From positions 30,316,423-30,380,422 of the forward strand of contig NC_063436.1 in the NCBI RefSeq assembly GCF_020379485.1: DNA of 64,000 nt, in the 5' to 3' direction. This stretch comes from Brassica napus (lineage: Eukaryota; Streptophyta; Magnoliopsida; Brassicales; Brassicaceae). The notes beneath the pieces are model-generated. The model was given only the letters and a program-made list of their open reading frames with translations, ran no database searches and had not been told where the DNA came from. Positions 22,544 through 33,218 of the stretch are shown piece after piece. The stretch's first letter is position 1. Every line of letters begins with the position of its first letter. The position numbers and the translations under genes are program-made.

Positions 22544-23433
22544 TAGGACTGTTCAATATAGTAAAACCGAACCGTACCGAACCGAACCGAACCGAAACAG
22601 ACAATATGGTTTGGTTTTGGTATATACCATATAAACCGAATGGATATAATTTTATAAAAACCGTAGGATTTGGATATGGTTTGGTATATAACCGATTAAA
22701 CCGAATAAACCGAACAAAACCGATTAAAAGTAGAAACATGTAAATATATATCTATTTTATATTAATACATGAAAATCTATTTGTTACATAAGTTAAATTT
22801 GTGTTAATAACTATTACCATAATTTTATAGTAATAAAAAACCTTAATTTGTAAAACACTTGAACTATAACTAAATAACAATACATCGCAATTCAGACATC
22901 TTATTTTCTAAGTCTTTTTTTTTATCTTTTTGCTTTATTTTAGTCTTCACTAAATTAATATGAAGATTATAAATTTGATGAACAATAATTAATGGAAAAT
23001 TTTTAATTGAAAAAGCATGACTTTAATGAACACTAAATATGGAAGAGTGGAAAAACTTTTCTTTTATGTTTTTGTTTTGTTTCATATTTTTATTTTCAAA
23101 ATTTTAAGCTTTGATTTTAGTTATAGATTTGATTATTTTATTTGATGGTAGAAGCATTTTTATTTTTTTGTTCATTTATTTGAACATGCAATATATTTTT
23201 AATAAATGACGGTGTTGACAATATGACTCTAATATTCATATAATATGATCTCAAACAAAATAATTATGTTTTTTGGTATAAAACCAAATAAACCAAAAAC
23301 CGACGGTATATAAACCGAACCGAACCGAAGTAAATATGGATTTAGAATGGTAGTTATATTTTACTAACCGAAATACCGAAAACCAAAAATAACCGAACCG
23401 AAACCGAACCGATATCCGGATTGAACACCCCTA
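22544..23433. mobile_element. hAT-like non-autonomous element with CCGAA-rich ends
   Basis: Left end TAGGACTGTTCAAT and right end (complement) TAGGGGTGTTCAAT match at 12 of 14 positions. The flanks are an 8-bp direct repeat TCTAGAAG (22536-22543 and 23434-23441). Both subterminal regions carry ACCGAACCGAACCG arrays in the same sense. The middle is AT-rich without a gene. The structure is that of the element at 20219-20807. Confidence 0.68.
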
Positions 23434-23883
23434 TCTAGAAGAGTCTATTCAGAACATTATGTACGGAAATATTTTTTTTAAATGATTAAAATCATCTAAT
23501 AAGTAAAAGAGGAATACGCTCAGCGCTCAGACGTCCACGTCGGATGAAATAATCAGCCAATCCCGTTGCATCTTTCTTCCACGTCTTTGCTACGTTGGGC
23601 TTCATTACGATGGGCTTCGTTGTTATGTTTTATTTTTGTTATGTACCTGGCCCATAAGCCCATAAGCTTGGCCAAACGGAGAACACCGTATCGAGCCTCC
23701 ACGAACCCTAGCCTTATTTCTCTTACGCAGACCGCATCGAGCCTCGACGAACCTCGACGAACCCTAACTTCATTCTCCCTTGCGCAGACAAATATCTCAT
23801 CCCTTTCGTCCTTCCCACTTCTTCCATTTAACGGTTTCGTCTGTTCATTCACTCCTTCATCAAATCCTCATTAACCTCCATTA

Positions 23884-24030
23884 ATGGATCCCTTTCGCAT
23901 CCCTCACTCTGATTTCTTTTATAACCCCAATCATCCCACCAGTTTGATTCCCCGCAAAACTATCTTCTCTCCCGATGAATTCCAACAGCAAAAACTCCGC
24001 ATCCGGCGATCTTATCTCCAAGAAACCTAA
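23884..24030 (+). other. Upstream reading frame overlapping the RPA-like start
   Basis: The ATG at 23884 opens a 48-residue frame (starting MDPFRIPHSDFFYNP) that ends with TAA at 24028-24030, in another phase than the main start at 23975. It could lower translation of the main frame. Alternatively it may be the ancestral N-terminus displaced by a small frame change, since its proline-rich wording resembles the start of related proteins as I recall them. Confidence 0.4.
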
Positions 24031-26355
24031 CGGGAAGGACGCTGTCTCCTCCGCCGCACCGGTCAAACCCTCCGCCGCATCGATGAAACCCTCCGCCGCG
24101 GCGATGAAAATCTCCGCCGCACCGACGATCCCCTTCGCCGCATCGATGAAACCTATTGGCCAATCCGGTGTCTCCGGTGATTCCTCTTCGACAAAACGTC
24201 ACGGCAAGGCCGTTGTCTGCTCCGATGTCCCCTCTGACAACAGCGATCGCGTCGTGTTCTTCAAAGATGTGACGTTTGGACCACAAGAAGACGAGTTGAG
24301 ATTTCGACTGATCCATTTTTGGGAGGCAAAACACGCATTCTCGAAGATACTTATGGGTCTAGAGATGCTTCTGGTCGACGCAGAGGTTTGTTCCGACATC
24401 TTCTCTTTTTTTTTTTTAATTTGTTTATGTTGCAACACAGATTACTAACAATCCTGATTTGTTCATTCTAAACAGGGCACTGTGATTCAGGGATTCATCC
24501 CACCATCAAGGATGGACACTTATCTACGACACATGAAGCCCGGTTCCACCTACAGACTTACCAATTTTTTTGGTTCTAAGACCAAGAAGGTGTACCGGGT
24601 TGCTGATCCAGACGTGACCATTGCGTTCTCATGGAAGTCTGTCCTCTCCGATCTCACAGACACTTCGGCTTGGTTTCCTGAAGACCGTTTTCGTTTCCAT
24701 GGTTATGAACAGTTCGAAGCGGCCTGTGACCTCAAAGGGGATCTGTATGGTAAGATCTCTTATATTTTTTGATCTGTGCTCAGTCTATCTGTTTATGTTG
24801 ATCAGATATCTCTTGATTATTTATTAAGTTATGTTTTTATCGCAGATTTTATTGGTCATATCAAATTGGTGAATGAGCAGGCTCTTAACGAGAGTTTTGT
24901 GCTTGATGAAGTCGAGATAGCTTCTGATCGGCGAATTTTGGTTCATGTTCAGACACATGAGTGAGCCATCTAAGTTTTATGCTCTAGAAGTATACTTCTT
25001 TGTTTAATAAATGTGTTCTCTTCGATGCAGTGGTCCTGTGATGAAGCTCTACATATGGGACAAGGTAGCAACAGCCTTTTGCGAGAAGTTTAGATCGCTT
25101 GGAAAACCTCCGAGTGTTATCATGGTGACAACTGTGAATCCTAAGCGTTTAGGAGGTTCGTATTATCTAACGATTGTTGTGGTACATAGATGTTAGTAAG
25201 TTGCGTGGGAATCACAGTAGTATTAGGTGTTGAGAAGGGCTGTTTTATGGCTAGATTGTTTGATTAATTTGTTATTTTTTGGGTATGGAAATTGGTTATG
25301 CTACAGGTGCTTTGTCTCTGTCATCTCTATCATCTTCACGGGTTTTTTTTGATACGGATGTTCATCAAACCAGGGAGTATCTGGCTTGGTATGTATTCAT
25401 CTATATATTTGCACCGTTTACGTTAATCTACCGACTGTGTTGCTTATTTTGTTTTTTGAACATTTCTAGGCTTGAATCAAACTCGGAAGTTGCTAATAGA
25501 GGTAATGCTGAGATTGTCACCAAGGCTGAGACAGCTACAATCGGTGAGCTACTCACTTACATGAAGCAGGAAGGAGCGAAGGTACGACATCTCATGCTTT
25601 CATACTTGCATTGGAATTAGATTTGTTATTGAGTATCTTCACTGTTGTAATATTATAGGTTGCTTGGTTCGAGTGTACGGCCACCATTGATGATGTTGTG
25701 CGTGGCTCAGCTTGGTACTACATTGCTTGTGGTGGATGCAAGACTAAAGCTACTAAAGGACCTACCACGCTTATGTGTAGGAAGTGTGGAAAGACTGAGA
25801 TTACTGGTGCTGCAGAGTAAGAATTGTAATTATATTTTTTTGTGTCATATACACCATCAACGTCCATTATTAATGCGCATTTGAAACAGGTATCTCAGCA
25901 AGCTATCTGTCTATGACAACAATGATCATGCGAGCTTTGTACTTCTCGGTGACGCTGGGTTTGAGTTAACTGGGAAGAAAGCATCTGTATTGGTTGAGAG
26001 TTACTATGAGGTAATCACATACCTGTCCATCGTTCAATTTTTGGTTGTGTTCTAACAATTTTTTAAATTTATATAGGCTAATGAGGGATCAGGAGATGAT
26101 CATGTAGTCTCGGTGCCTCAAGTCCTTATTGACACCATCGGACAGAAACGCACGTTCGTTATCAAGATATCAAAGCACAACTTGGAAGGCAAGACTCAAG
26201 CTTTGACTGTCACCAAGGTACTCCCTCTCGAGGTTCCAGCACTTGGATACGATTTAGCCGCCGACGTGGTTGTCTCTCCTACTGCAGATGAGGGGGTGAA
26301 AAGAGGTGCTGATATGATTGTGTCAGATGATGCTAAGCGTGCAAAAAGTGGCTAA
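23975..26355 (+). CDS. Replication protein A 70-kDa subunit-like (DUF223 / RPA1 C-terminal), apparently intact
   Basis: Nine exons (23975-24385, 24476-24749, 24846-24960, 25031-25155, 25307-25388, 25470-25581, 25659-25816, 25890-26010, 26077-26355) join without a stop to 558 residues. After a Ser/Pro/Ala-rich leader with repeated AA(S/P)MKPSAA units come OB-fold regions: GTVIQGFIPPSRMDTYL, MKPGSTYRLTNF and VIMVTTVNPKRLGG. The RPA1 C-terminal domain follows, with a zinc ribbon CGGC..MCRKC, then LSKLSVYDNNDHASFVLLGD, and a basic tail ending KRAKSG. RPA subunits bind single-stranded DNA in replication and repair. This divergent type is expanded in Brassicaceae and its role is unknown. A 49-codon upstream frame (23884-24030) overlaps the chosen start. 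The gene lies inside a Helitron, and RPA-like genes are known cargo of plant Helitrons. Confidence 0.82.
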
Positions 26356-26965
26356 TATGTTTTGTGTACTTGGGTTGTGTTTGAAGAACGACTATCTGTT
26401 TGTTCTTTTGCTTCTGGTTTTGTTTTTTCTTTGTTGAAATATTATGATTTGGTTCGTTTGCTTCAGTTTTTGTGTTGACATTATTTATATATCGTATTTT
26501 CTATTTGGATAATTTTTGCTTCGTTGGTTCATTTGTTTATGTTGAGGTTTGACCTTTTTTAAGTTGCTAAAATTTATACAGTATTTTTATTTTTAGTAAT
26601 AATTATGTTGTTTATTTTAAAATAGTAAGGGACAAATAAAAACTTGAAAAAATTATTTTACTTTTATATATTTCTTCCATATATATTTATAAAATTATCT
26701 CTTATTTGTATGTAATAAAAATTAGGGAACTGAGATAATTGAATTATACATGATTTATAGTAAACTTTAGAGTAGACTTTCTCTATTATAACATATATGA
26801 TTTAAAAAATAAGAAAGGTACAAATTCTCCTATTTAATTATTTGATATTAAAACTACGAATACTACGTAAGTAATCATCATTACACTATTAAATCACTAA
26901 ACGACTAATTACTTCAACTCTTGCTAGAATCCAAAAATGATTTTATTTGTCGAACACAAAAAATG
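26356..26965. other. 3' flank of the RPA-like gene within the Helitron
   Basis: T-rich and AT-rich DNA with no gene. The first 150 bases are probably the 3' UTR. Confidence 0.45.
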
Positions 26966-27036
26966 TTGGTGCCAGGGGTCGAACCCTGAATAATGAGCAT
27001 ATACAAAGGATGCTCTACCACCGGACTAAATACACA
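26966..27036 (-). pseudogene. tRNA-like relic (A and B boxes)
   Basis: On the minus strand TGGTAGAGCAT (27020-27010) matches an A box. GGTTCGACCCC (26985-26975) matches a B box, followed by ..TGGCACCA. The spacing fits a tRNA. However, the acceptor and anticodon arms do not pair (no five-base stem around TTGTATA), so it is a decayed tRNA or the head of a tRNA-derived SINE rather than a working gene. Confidence 0.5.
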
Positions 27037-27511
27037 CTTTGGGAATCTGATCAAGACAAAAAAACATTTACTTTACATTTTTTTGGCAGGAACTCAATTT
27101 ATTAATTAGTTCTTTTAAAAATAAGTTTCATTAAATAACGGAAAACAATATGTTCCTTTAGAAAGTATTTATATATGTTTAATTTTATATATATATATAA
27201 TTGAAAGGACATAGAGTACGTGTTAATAGAGTCACCAGATCATTCTTACGTCATTAATCATGCGAAGGGAAAGGCATCGCTTACTTATCTTTTGTGTTTT
27301 TATATTTATTGACGTGCTCCCCAAGAAAAATTAGTCACATAATTGGCTAAAACCAAGTGCTTAATTTTCTGGATATTAACTAAGGTTCTTAATACATATT
27401 AAATATAATGATATTTGTATAAACCCGGGCGTAGCCCGGGCAAAATATCTAGTATAAGTAATAATATACTGCGTCATGTGGAGGCTCATTCACACTATTA
27501 TACTGCGTCAT

Positions 27512-27523
27512 GAATGCATCTCT
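27512..27523. repeat. Left target-site duplication of the LINE
   Basis: GAATGCATCTCT at 27512-27523 recurs exactly at 32043-32054, directly after the poly-A tail of the LINE. Confidence 0.9.
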
Positions 27524-27534
27524 GTTTTGAGTAG

Positions 27535-27945
27535 ACTATCAAGCGACCACCTACTGTCTTTGAGAGACTGGCCTCACCCACCTCAAATACACCACCCACC
27601 TCTGTTTTTAACAGACTAGAAATACCAGAGGGTGAAAGTAATGCTGTTCCCCCCGTGATACAAGACCGTCCTGCAAGTGGAACACATGATACACTCGGTG
27701 CAAAGAAGAGAAGAAAGAAAGTTGGACCAAGCCCGCGATATCTTCCTGGAGCTAACTCTAGGAAAAGAAATTTGGTCCACGCCTCACCTGCTAGACATGG
27801 GTTTCCGTTTGCTTCTCCAATCCAATCTCAAGCACGGGCAACACCTAGGAGCCTTCCTCGCTCACGAAACGGACAAAGCCAAGCTCCATCGGGATCAGAA
27901 AATCACCAGCAGGATTTTCACATCCCCCGTCCTCCTCTTCCTTAG
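27535..27945 (+). pseudogene. LINE ORF1 C-terminal part
   Basis: An open frame without its start runs to TAG at 27943-27945. It contains two related VF(E/N)RL motifs (TVFERLASP and SVFNRLEIP), a basic patch AKKRRKKVGPSPRYLP and Arg/Ser/Pro-rich sequence. These are usual for the tail of plant LINE gag-like proteins that bind the element RNA. The zinc-knuckle part is missing because of 5' truncation. The frame ends a few bases before ORF2. Confidence 0.55.
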
Positions 27946-27950
27946 TAGTT

Positions 27951-30900
27951 TTGAGCTGGAACTGTTGTGGGATCGGGAACCCCCAGACAGTCCAAAGGCT
28001 CAAAGACTTGTCCTCAAAGTGTTCTCCGGATATAATTTTTCTATCTGAAACTAAGAACGTCGATGCTAATGTCCTCTCAGAACTGGAACCTCTCCATATG
28101 GAATTCCACTTTCTTGTCTCTCCTTCTGACACTAGCGCTGATGGCCTGGCGCTGTTATGGAAGCAAGGGATCGACATCCAGGTCCTGACGTCGACGCCTC
28201 ACTTCATAGACACTCAGATCGCTTTCAAAAACTCCTCCTTTAACGGTACCTTCATATATTGAGCCCCTGAAACCCAAAACAGACAAGCAGTGTGGGATCA
28301 GCTTTCAAGCATCTCAACTTCCCGTGATCAACCATGGTTCATTACGGGGGATTTCAATGAAATCACCAACAACACAGAAAAGTCTGGGGGTAGAGAGAGA
28401 CCTGAAAGCTCTTTTTGCGCCTTTCGCTCCTTTCTCTCCGTGTGTGATCTCTTTGATCTGAAGCACACTGGTAATTTTCTTTCATGGAGAGGAAAGCGAC
28501 ATACACACCTGGTGCACTGCCGGCTTGACAGAGCGATGGCTAATAGTTCCTGGATGGACCTCTTCCCAAATGGACGCTCCCACTACCTCCCTTTCGAAGG
28601 CTCTGATCATAGGCCAATCCTCTCTACCTTTGACAGCAAAAGGAAAAAGCCTCAACGACTATTCCGGTACGATAGGAGACTCAGAGACAATGATGAGATT
28701 AAAGCTCTAGTTGATAGAGTGTGGAAAGAAAACTCACGCCTCAGTGTGGCTCAAAGGATATCAAACTGTAGACAAACCATTGCCTCGTGGAGCAGAACAA
28801 ATTATGTTAACAGTCAGAAAGCCATTGAAGAGTTACGCAGAGATCTTGATGCCGCAATGTCGCTGACTATAGCAGATGATTCTCTTATATCGATGATAAA
28901 CCAGAATCTCCTCAAAGCCTACAAAGCGGAGGAGGAGTTTTGGAAGCAGAGAAGCCGCCAACTTTGGTTGACTCTTGGAGACAAAAACACTGGGTTTTTT
29001 CACGCTTCCACCAAGAGTCGACGAGCCCGCAACAGGCTTACAGCTATTGAAGATTCTGATGGTACTCCTGTCTTTGAGGATAAGCAGATCATAGATGTTA
29101 TATCAAAGTATTTCCAGGGAATCTTTACCTCCTCATCACCTTCAGCCGCTGAAGTAGTAAACAGAGCCTTAACTCCGTGTATCTCCGCGTCGACAAATGA
29201 AAGGCTCACGGCTATACCCTCAGCTGCGGAGGTGAAAGCAGCCTTATTTGGGATTCACCCGGACAAAGCCCTAGGCCCCGATGGCTTTTCTGCAAGCTTC
29301 TTCCAGTCAAATTGGAGTGCAGTAGGTCCTGCAATAATAAGAGAGATTCAGTGCTTCTTCTCTACAGGAAGTCTGCCCTGTTCTATTAACAGCACACACA
29401 TTCGACTTATTCCCAAAATACATAGCCCTAAACAAGTCTCGGATTATAGGCCCATCGCCCTTTGTAATGTCTACTACAAAGTATTGTCTAAACTCCTATC
29501 CCTGCGCCTAAAGCCGGTTCTTCAAGAGATTATTTCGGAGACCCAGTCTGCGTTCATACCTGACAGAGCTATCTCCGACAACGTGCTCATCACTCACGAG
29601 ATGTTACACTATCTCAAGACCTCTGAAACTACTGTTCACTGCTCTATGGCTGTGAAAACAGACATTAGTAAAGCGTACGATAGGCTTGAATGGACCTTCA
29701 TTCAAGCAGTTATGGAAAAGTTGGGGTTTGATCTTACATGGATTCATCTCGTAATGCAGTGCATAACCACAGTATCCTATGCTTTCCTCATCAACAACGA
29801 AGTCGCGGGCTGTGTTTCTCCTCAGCGTGGGATTAGACAGGGAGATCCCCTGTCTCCCTATATTTTTATCTTATGTGGTGAAGTCCTCTCTGGCCTCTGC
29901 AAGAAAGCTCAAGTCAATGGTACAATGGCGGGTTTGAGGGTCTCTAGAAACAGTCCAAGAATAAATCACCTGCTATTTGCGGATGATACCATGTTTTTTA
30001 CTAAAACAGATCCTCAAAGTTGCTTGACGCTCATGACTATTCTGCAGAGCTATGAAGCAGCTTCGGGTCAGATGATAAACTTGGCAAAATCTTCAATCTC
30101 TTTCTCTGCCAAGACCTCACAAGATGTTAGACTGAGAGTGAAACAACATCTTAAGATCGAGAAAGAGGGAGGAGTTGGCAAATACCTTGGACTCCCGGAA
30201 CACTTTGGCCGCAAAAAGAAGGACCTGTTCTCCTCCATTGTTGACAGAATGCAACAACGAGCTCTACACTATTCCACTCGGTTCCTATCCATGGCAGGGA
30301 AAGCTACTATGTTGCAAGCGGTTCTATCTTCAGTTCCCACATTCGCGATGACTTGCTTCGAACTACCTGTCAGTTTATGTAAACGCATCCAATCTGTGTT
30401 AACCAGATTTTGGTGGGACTCGGAACATGGAGTAAAAAAGATTTGCTGGGTGGCTTGGGATACACTCACCCTGCCTAAAGGCTTGGGAGGTCTCGGATTC
30501 CGTGATATTCAAGATTTCAATCAGGCACTCCTAGGAAAGTTAGCGTGGAGGCTAATCACGAAACCAGACTGCCTTCTTGCGCGAGTTTTGATTGGGAAGT
30601 ATTGCACCTCTTGCTCTTTCCTCACAGTGGCAGCTGCCCCTTCTGCTTCCCACGGCTGGAAGGGGATTCTTAAGGGAAGGGACCTCCTCATCAACCACTT
30701 AGGGAAAGCCATAGGAGACGGTGAATCTACGAGTGTGTGGAAAGACGCGTGGATAGACCCAAACTCATCCCTGAAACCGCTGGGACCATTGCAGGAAAAT
30801 GACCAAGATCTTTTAGTGGCAGACCTCTTATCCAGAGAAACTAAAGAATGGAATACAACGAAAGTGCTTAATCTATTACCTGATCTTGCTTCCCACATCG

Positions 30901-31994
30901 TCAGCATACGACCAAGCATACGAGGAGCCCGTGACTCTTACAAATGGAACTTCCATAAGTCTGGTGATTACACTGCAAAATCAGGTTACCTCTCCCTGCA
31001 AGCATCAAAAGTTCAATCGACTGCATTACTCTTGAATAATGGAAATGACAGAGAGACTGATGACTGGAATTGGCACAAATGCATTTGGTCCCCCAAGCTA
31101 CTACCAAAGATCAAAATGTTTCTATGGAAAGCGTGTCAGAATGCATTACCAACGGCTGAAAATCTAATAAGGCGAGGTATTCAAGTGCCCCCAAGCTGCT
31201 GTCGCTGCGGTGAACCAGAGACGACGATCCACCTCCTATTTCATTGTTCCTTTGCGCAAGCTGTATGGAGCATAGGCCCATGGGCGCAGCGTTTCGACGC
31301 CATTGAGATAACTTCTCTAAAGGAGGCCCTCATCCTCTCCAAAGGCTGGACTTCACTTCCCCCATATGGTCACACAAGCAACTGTCTACCGTGGATTTGC
31401 TGGTTCCTATGGACATCGAGGAATCAATACATTTTTGAGAACAGATCATCATCACCAAGTGAGATCTTCCTCAAGTCCCTTAAAGCCATCAGGGAGTGGG
31501 AACAAGCACAGGGGCAAATCGAAACACCTACTGCGATCCCATCATCCATCGCTCATCTCTCTCCCCCACCGTCGCTCCATCCTCTCACACTCTGCTGTAA
31601 TACAGATGCCGCATGGAGATCGGACTCGGGAAACGCGGGATTAGCTTGGATCTTCGCTGATAACGAAGGGCGAGAACTGAATCAAGGTTCTCTGTTCCAA
31701 AAACACGTCTCTTCGGCATGCTTGGCGGAAGCCTTGGCAATCAGGAGTGCTCTTCTTCATGCGGCAGAGCTCGACTACAAATTCATCTGGCTAAGATCAG
31801 ATTCACAAGTGCTCATCGGAGCTATATCATCTGGACGGTTTCCGACCGAGCTCTATGGAGTACTTTCGGACATCGCCGTGATCTCTTCATCGTCTTTTAC
31901 TGTTTGTCACTTTTCTTTCATTAAACGAGAGTCAAATGGGCTTGCGGACTTAAACGCTAAGGCTTGCTTGCTTTCTGGCCCAAGCTCTGTGTAA
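27951..31994 (+). pseudogene. LINE ORF2: endonuclease, reverse transcriptase, RNase H; one internal stop
   Basis: The frame codes in order: an exonuclease/endonuclease domain (LSWNCCGIGNPQTVQRL, SETK, GDFNEI, SDHRPIL), a reverse transcriptase (VKTDISKAYDRLEW, RQGDPLSPYIFILC, FADDTMFF), a zf-RVT region (KIKMFLWKACQNALPT, CCRCGEPETTIHLLFHC) and a C-terminal RNase H domain (CNTDAAWRSDSGNAGLAW, LRSDSQVLI). A TGA at 28260-28262 sits between the two halves of the endonuclease, where related elements have IYGAP, a single GGA to TGA change. After it the frame stays open for 1,234 codons. Length and domain order are those of full plant L1 elements. It is unlikely to make a complete protein unless the stop is read through. 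Confidence 0.9.
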
Positions 31995-32054
31995 CTCTTG
32001 AACCCTTTATTTAATGAAATCTCAGTTGCCCAAAAAAAAAAAGAATGCATCTCT

Positions 32055-33218
32055 ATCGATTTCTACTTTTAGGTGGAGATCGGACAAATAAGCCAGCAAT
32101 ATCTCGACAAATGTACTAATGTAGTAAGCTTTTCTATTTTACTTTTCATTTTAAAATGTGAAAATACTTTTTTATATACCGAAAAGGAAAGTATTTTCTA
32201 AATTTAGATCAATTGATTGACCTTGGGGAATGTCCAAAACCAAAAAACAAAACATTGGCAATACCGGTTTTCAAGATTTTCTAAATACGTGTCCTTTTTC
32301 ATCATTAGTTAACTAATTAAAAGTGTAAGATTTATAATCCTTTAATAACTATTTCAAATTGATTATATATTGTTTTTTAAAAAAAATGATCATATTGAGT
32401 CGCACAAAAAAAAATGATCATATTGTATTTTGACCATTAATGCTATATTTTGTTACAATTTTTGTATATTTCTAAGCATAGATAACAAAAAAAATCTAGG
32501 TAAGGTTTTCCATATTTTATTGTGTCGTACATCCATAACTAGTACTTAAAAGTCTTAAATTTGTATCACCTATATTTAGTTCAATATTTCATTTTTAACA
32601 AACTCCAATTGTTTGTCAGAACATCTGACATCGCTTCTTTTGTAAGAACAAAGGGTACTTCCGTCATTTCAAACCAACTCCCATAATTTTGACAAATCAC
32701 ATTTAACAAAATGTGAAAACTCTTTTTCTCTCTCTCTCTCTCCTCCTTCAACCTGTGGTTTAAACAGAACACAGAGCTTGTTTCATGCGAAAGCTGATAG
32801 AGATAGTTAGAGAGAGAGAAACTAATCTCAAGATCACGAGCTTTCTTTCTTCTTTCTTCTTTCTTTCTTATCGTCTTTGAACTGAATCAAGAAAAAAGAC
32901 AGCGATCAAAGGAACAAAAGGATCTCAAGAAACCCACTTGTTGTTGGTTCAAGATTTCACGGGTCTCAAAATCTCTGTAAAGTTAGTTTCAAAAAAAAAA
33001 TCTCTGTAAAGTCTCTTTCCCACACCCATAACTTCATCATCATCATCATCGCCACCCACTACTCTTTCTCAATTTCAACGGCTCAAATTCCTCCACGTTA
33101 CAGTCTCTCATTTCCTCAGATGTACAGTTAGTAATGCCGAGCCTCTGTTAGATATCTACCAGAAGTCTGATCTGATCTTCACCTAAGACAAACCAAAGTC
33201 GCAGAGAGACAACAAAGA
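32055..33218 (+). promoter_or_regulatory. Upstream region and long leader of the OST1 gene
   Basis: AT-rich to about 32700, then pyrimidine-rich tracts (CT microsatellite at 32722-32742; CTTTCTTTCTTCTTT around 32840) and ATC repeats (33034-33050). These tracts are typical of plant 5' UTRs. The LINE insertion ends about 1.2 kb before the start codon. No TATA box was fixed with confidence. Confidence 0.4.

Larger units (their letters stand above)
23495..27452 (+). mobile_element. Helitron carrying an RPA70-like gene
   Basis: The left end TCTAATAAGTAAAAGAGGAA follows an A (23494). The right end is the hairpin CCCGGGCGTAGCCCGGG (27424-27440), eight bases and CTAG (27449-27452), followed by T. 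The terminal pattern, the A/T target and the hairpin identical to that of the 7355-10432 element identify a Helitron of about 3.96 kb. Between the ends lie an RPA70-like gene (23975-26355), AT-rich DNA and a tRNA-like relic. No Rep/helicase gene is present, so mobility would depend on another copy. The right end is stronger than the left end. Confidence 0.58.
27524..32042 (+). mobile_element. LINE (L1-type non-LTR retrotransposon), 5'-truncated, with target-site duplication
   Basis: The element is bounded by a perfect 12-bp duplication GAATGCATCTCT and ends in an A-run (32031-32042). It has the 3' part of ORF1 and nearly all of ORF2. The left boundary falls inside ORF1, which is the usual outcome of incomplete target-primed reverse transcription. 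Only one stop interrupts ORF2, so the insertion is fairly recent. It lies between the RPA-bearing Helitron and OST1. Confidence 0.88.

Noticed and set aside
26966..27036. A functional tRNA gene
   Set aside because: A and B boxes are present, but acceptor and anticodon arms do not pair.
30269..31107. Minus-strand frames over 60-130 codons
   Set aside because: Antisense shadows of LINE ORF2.
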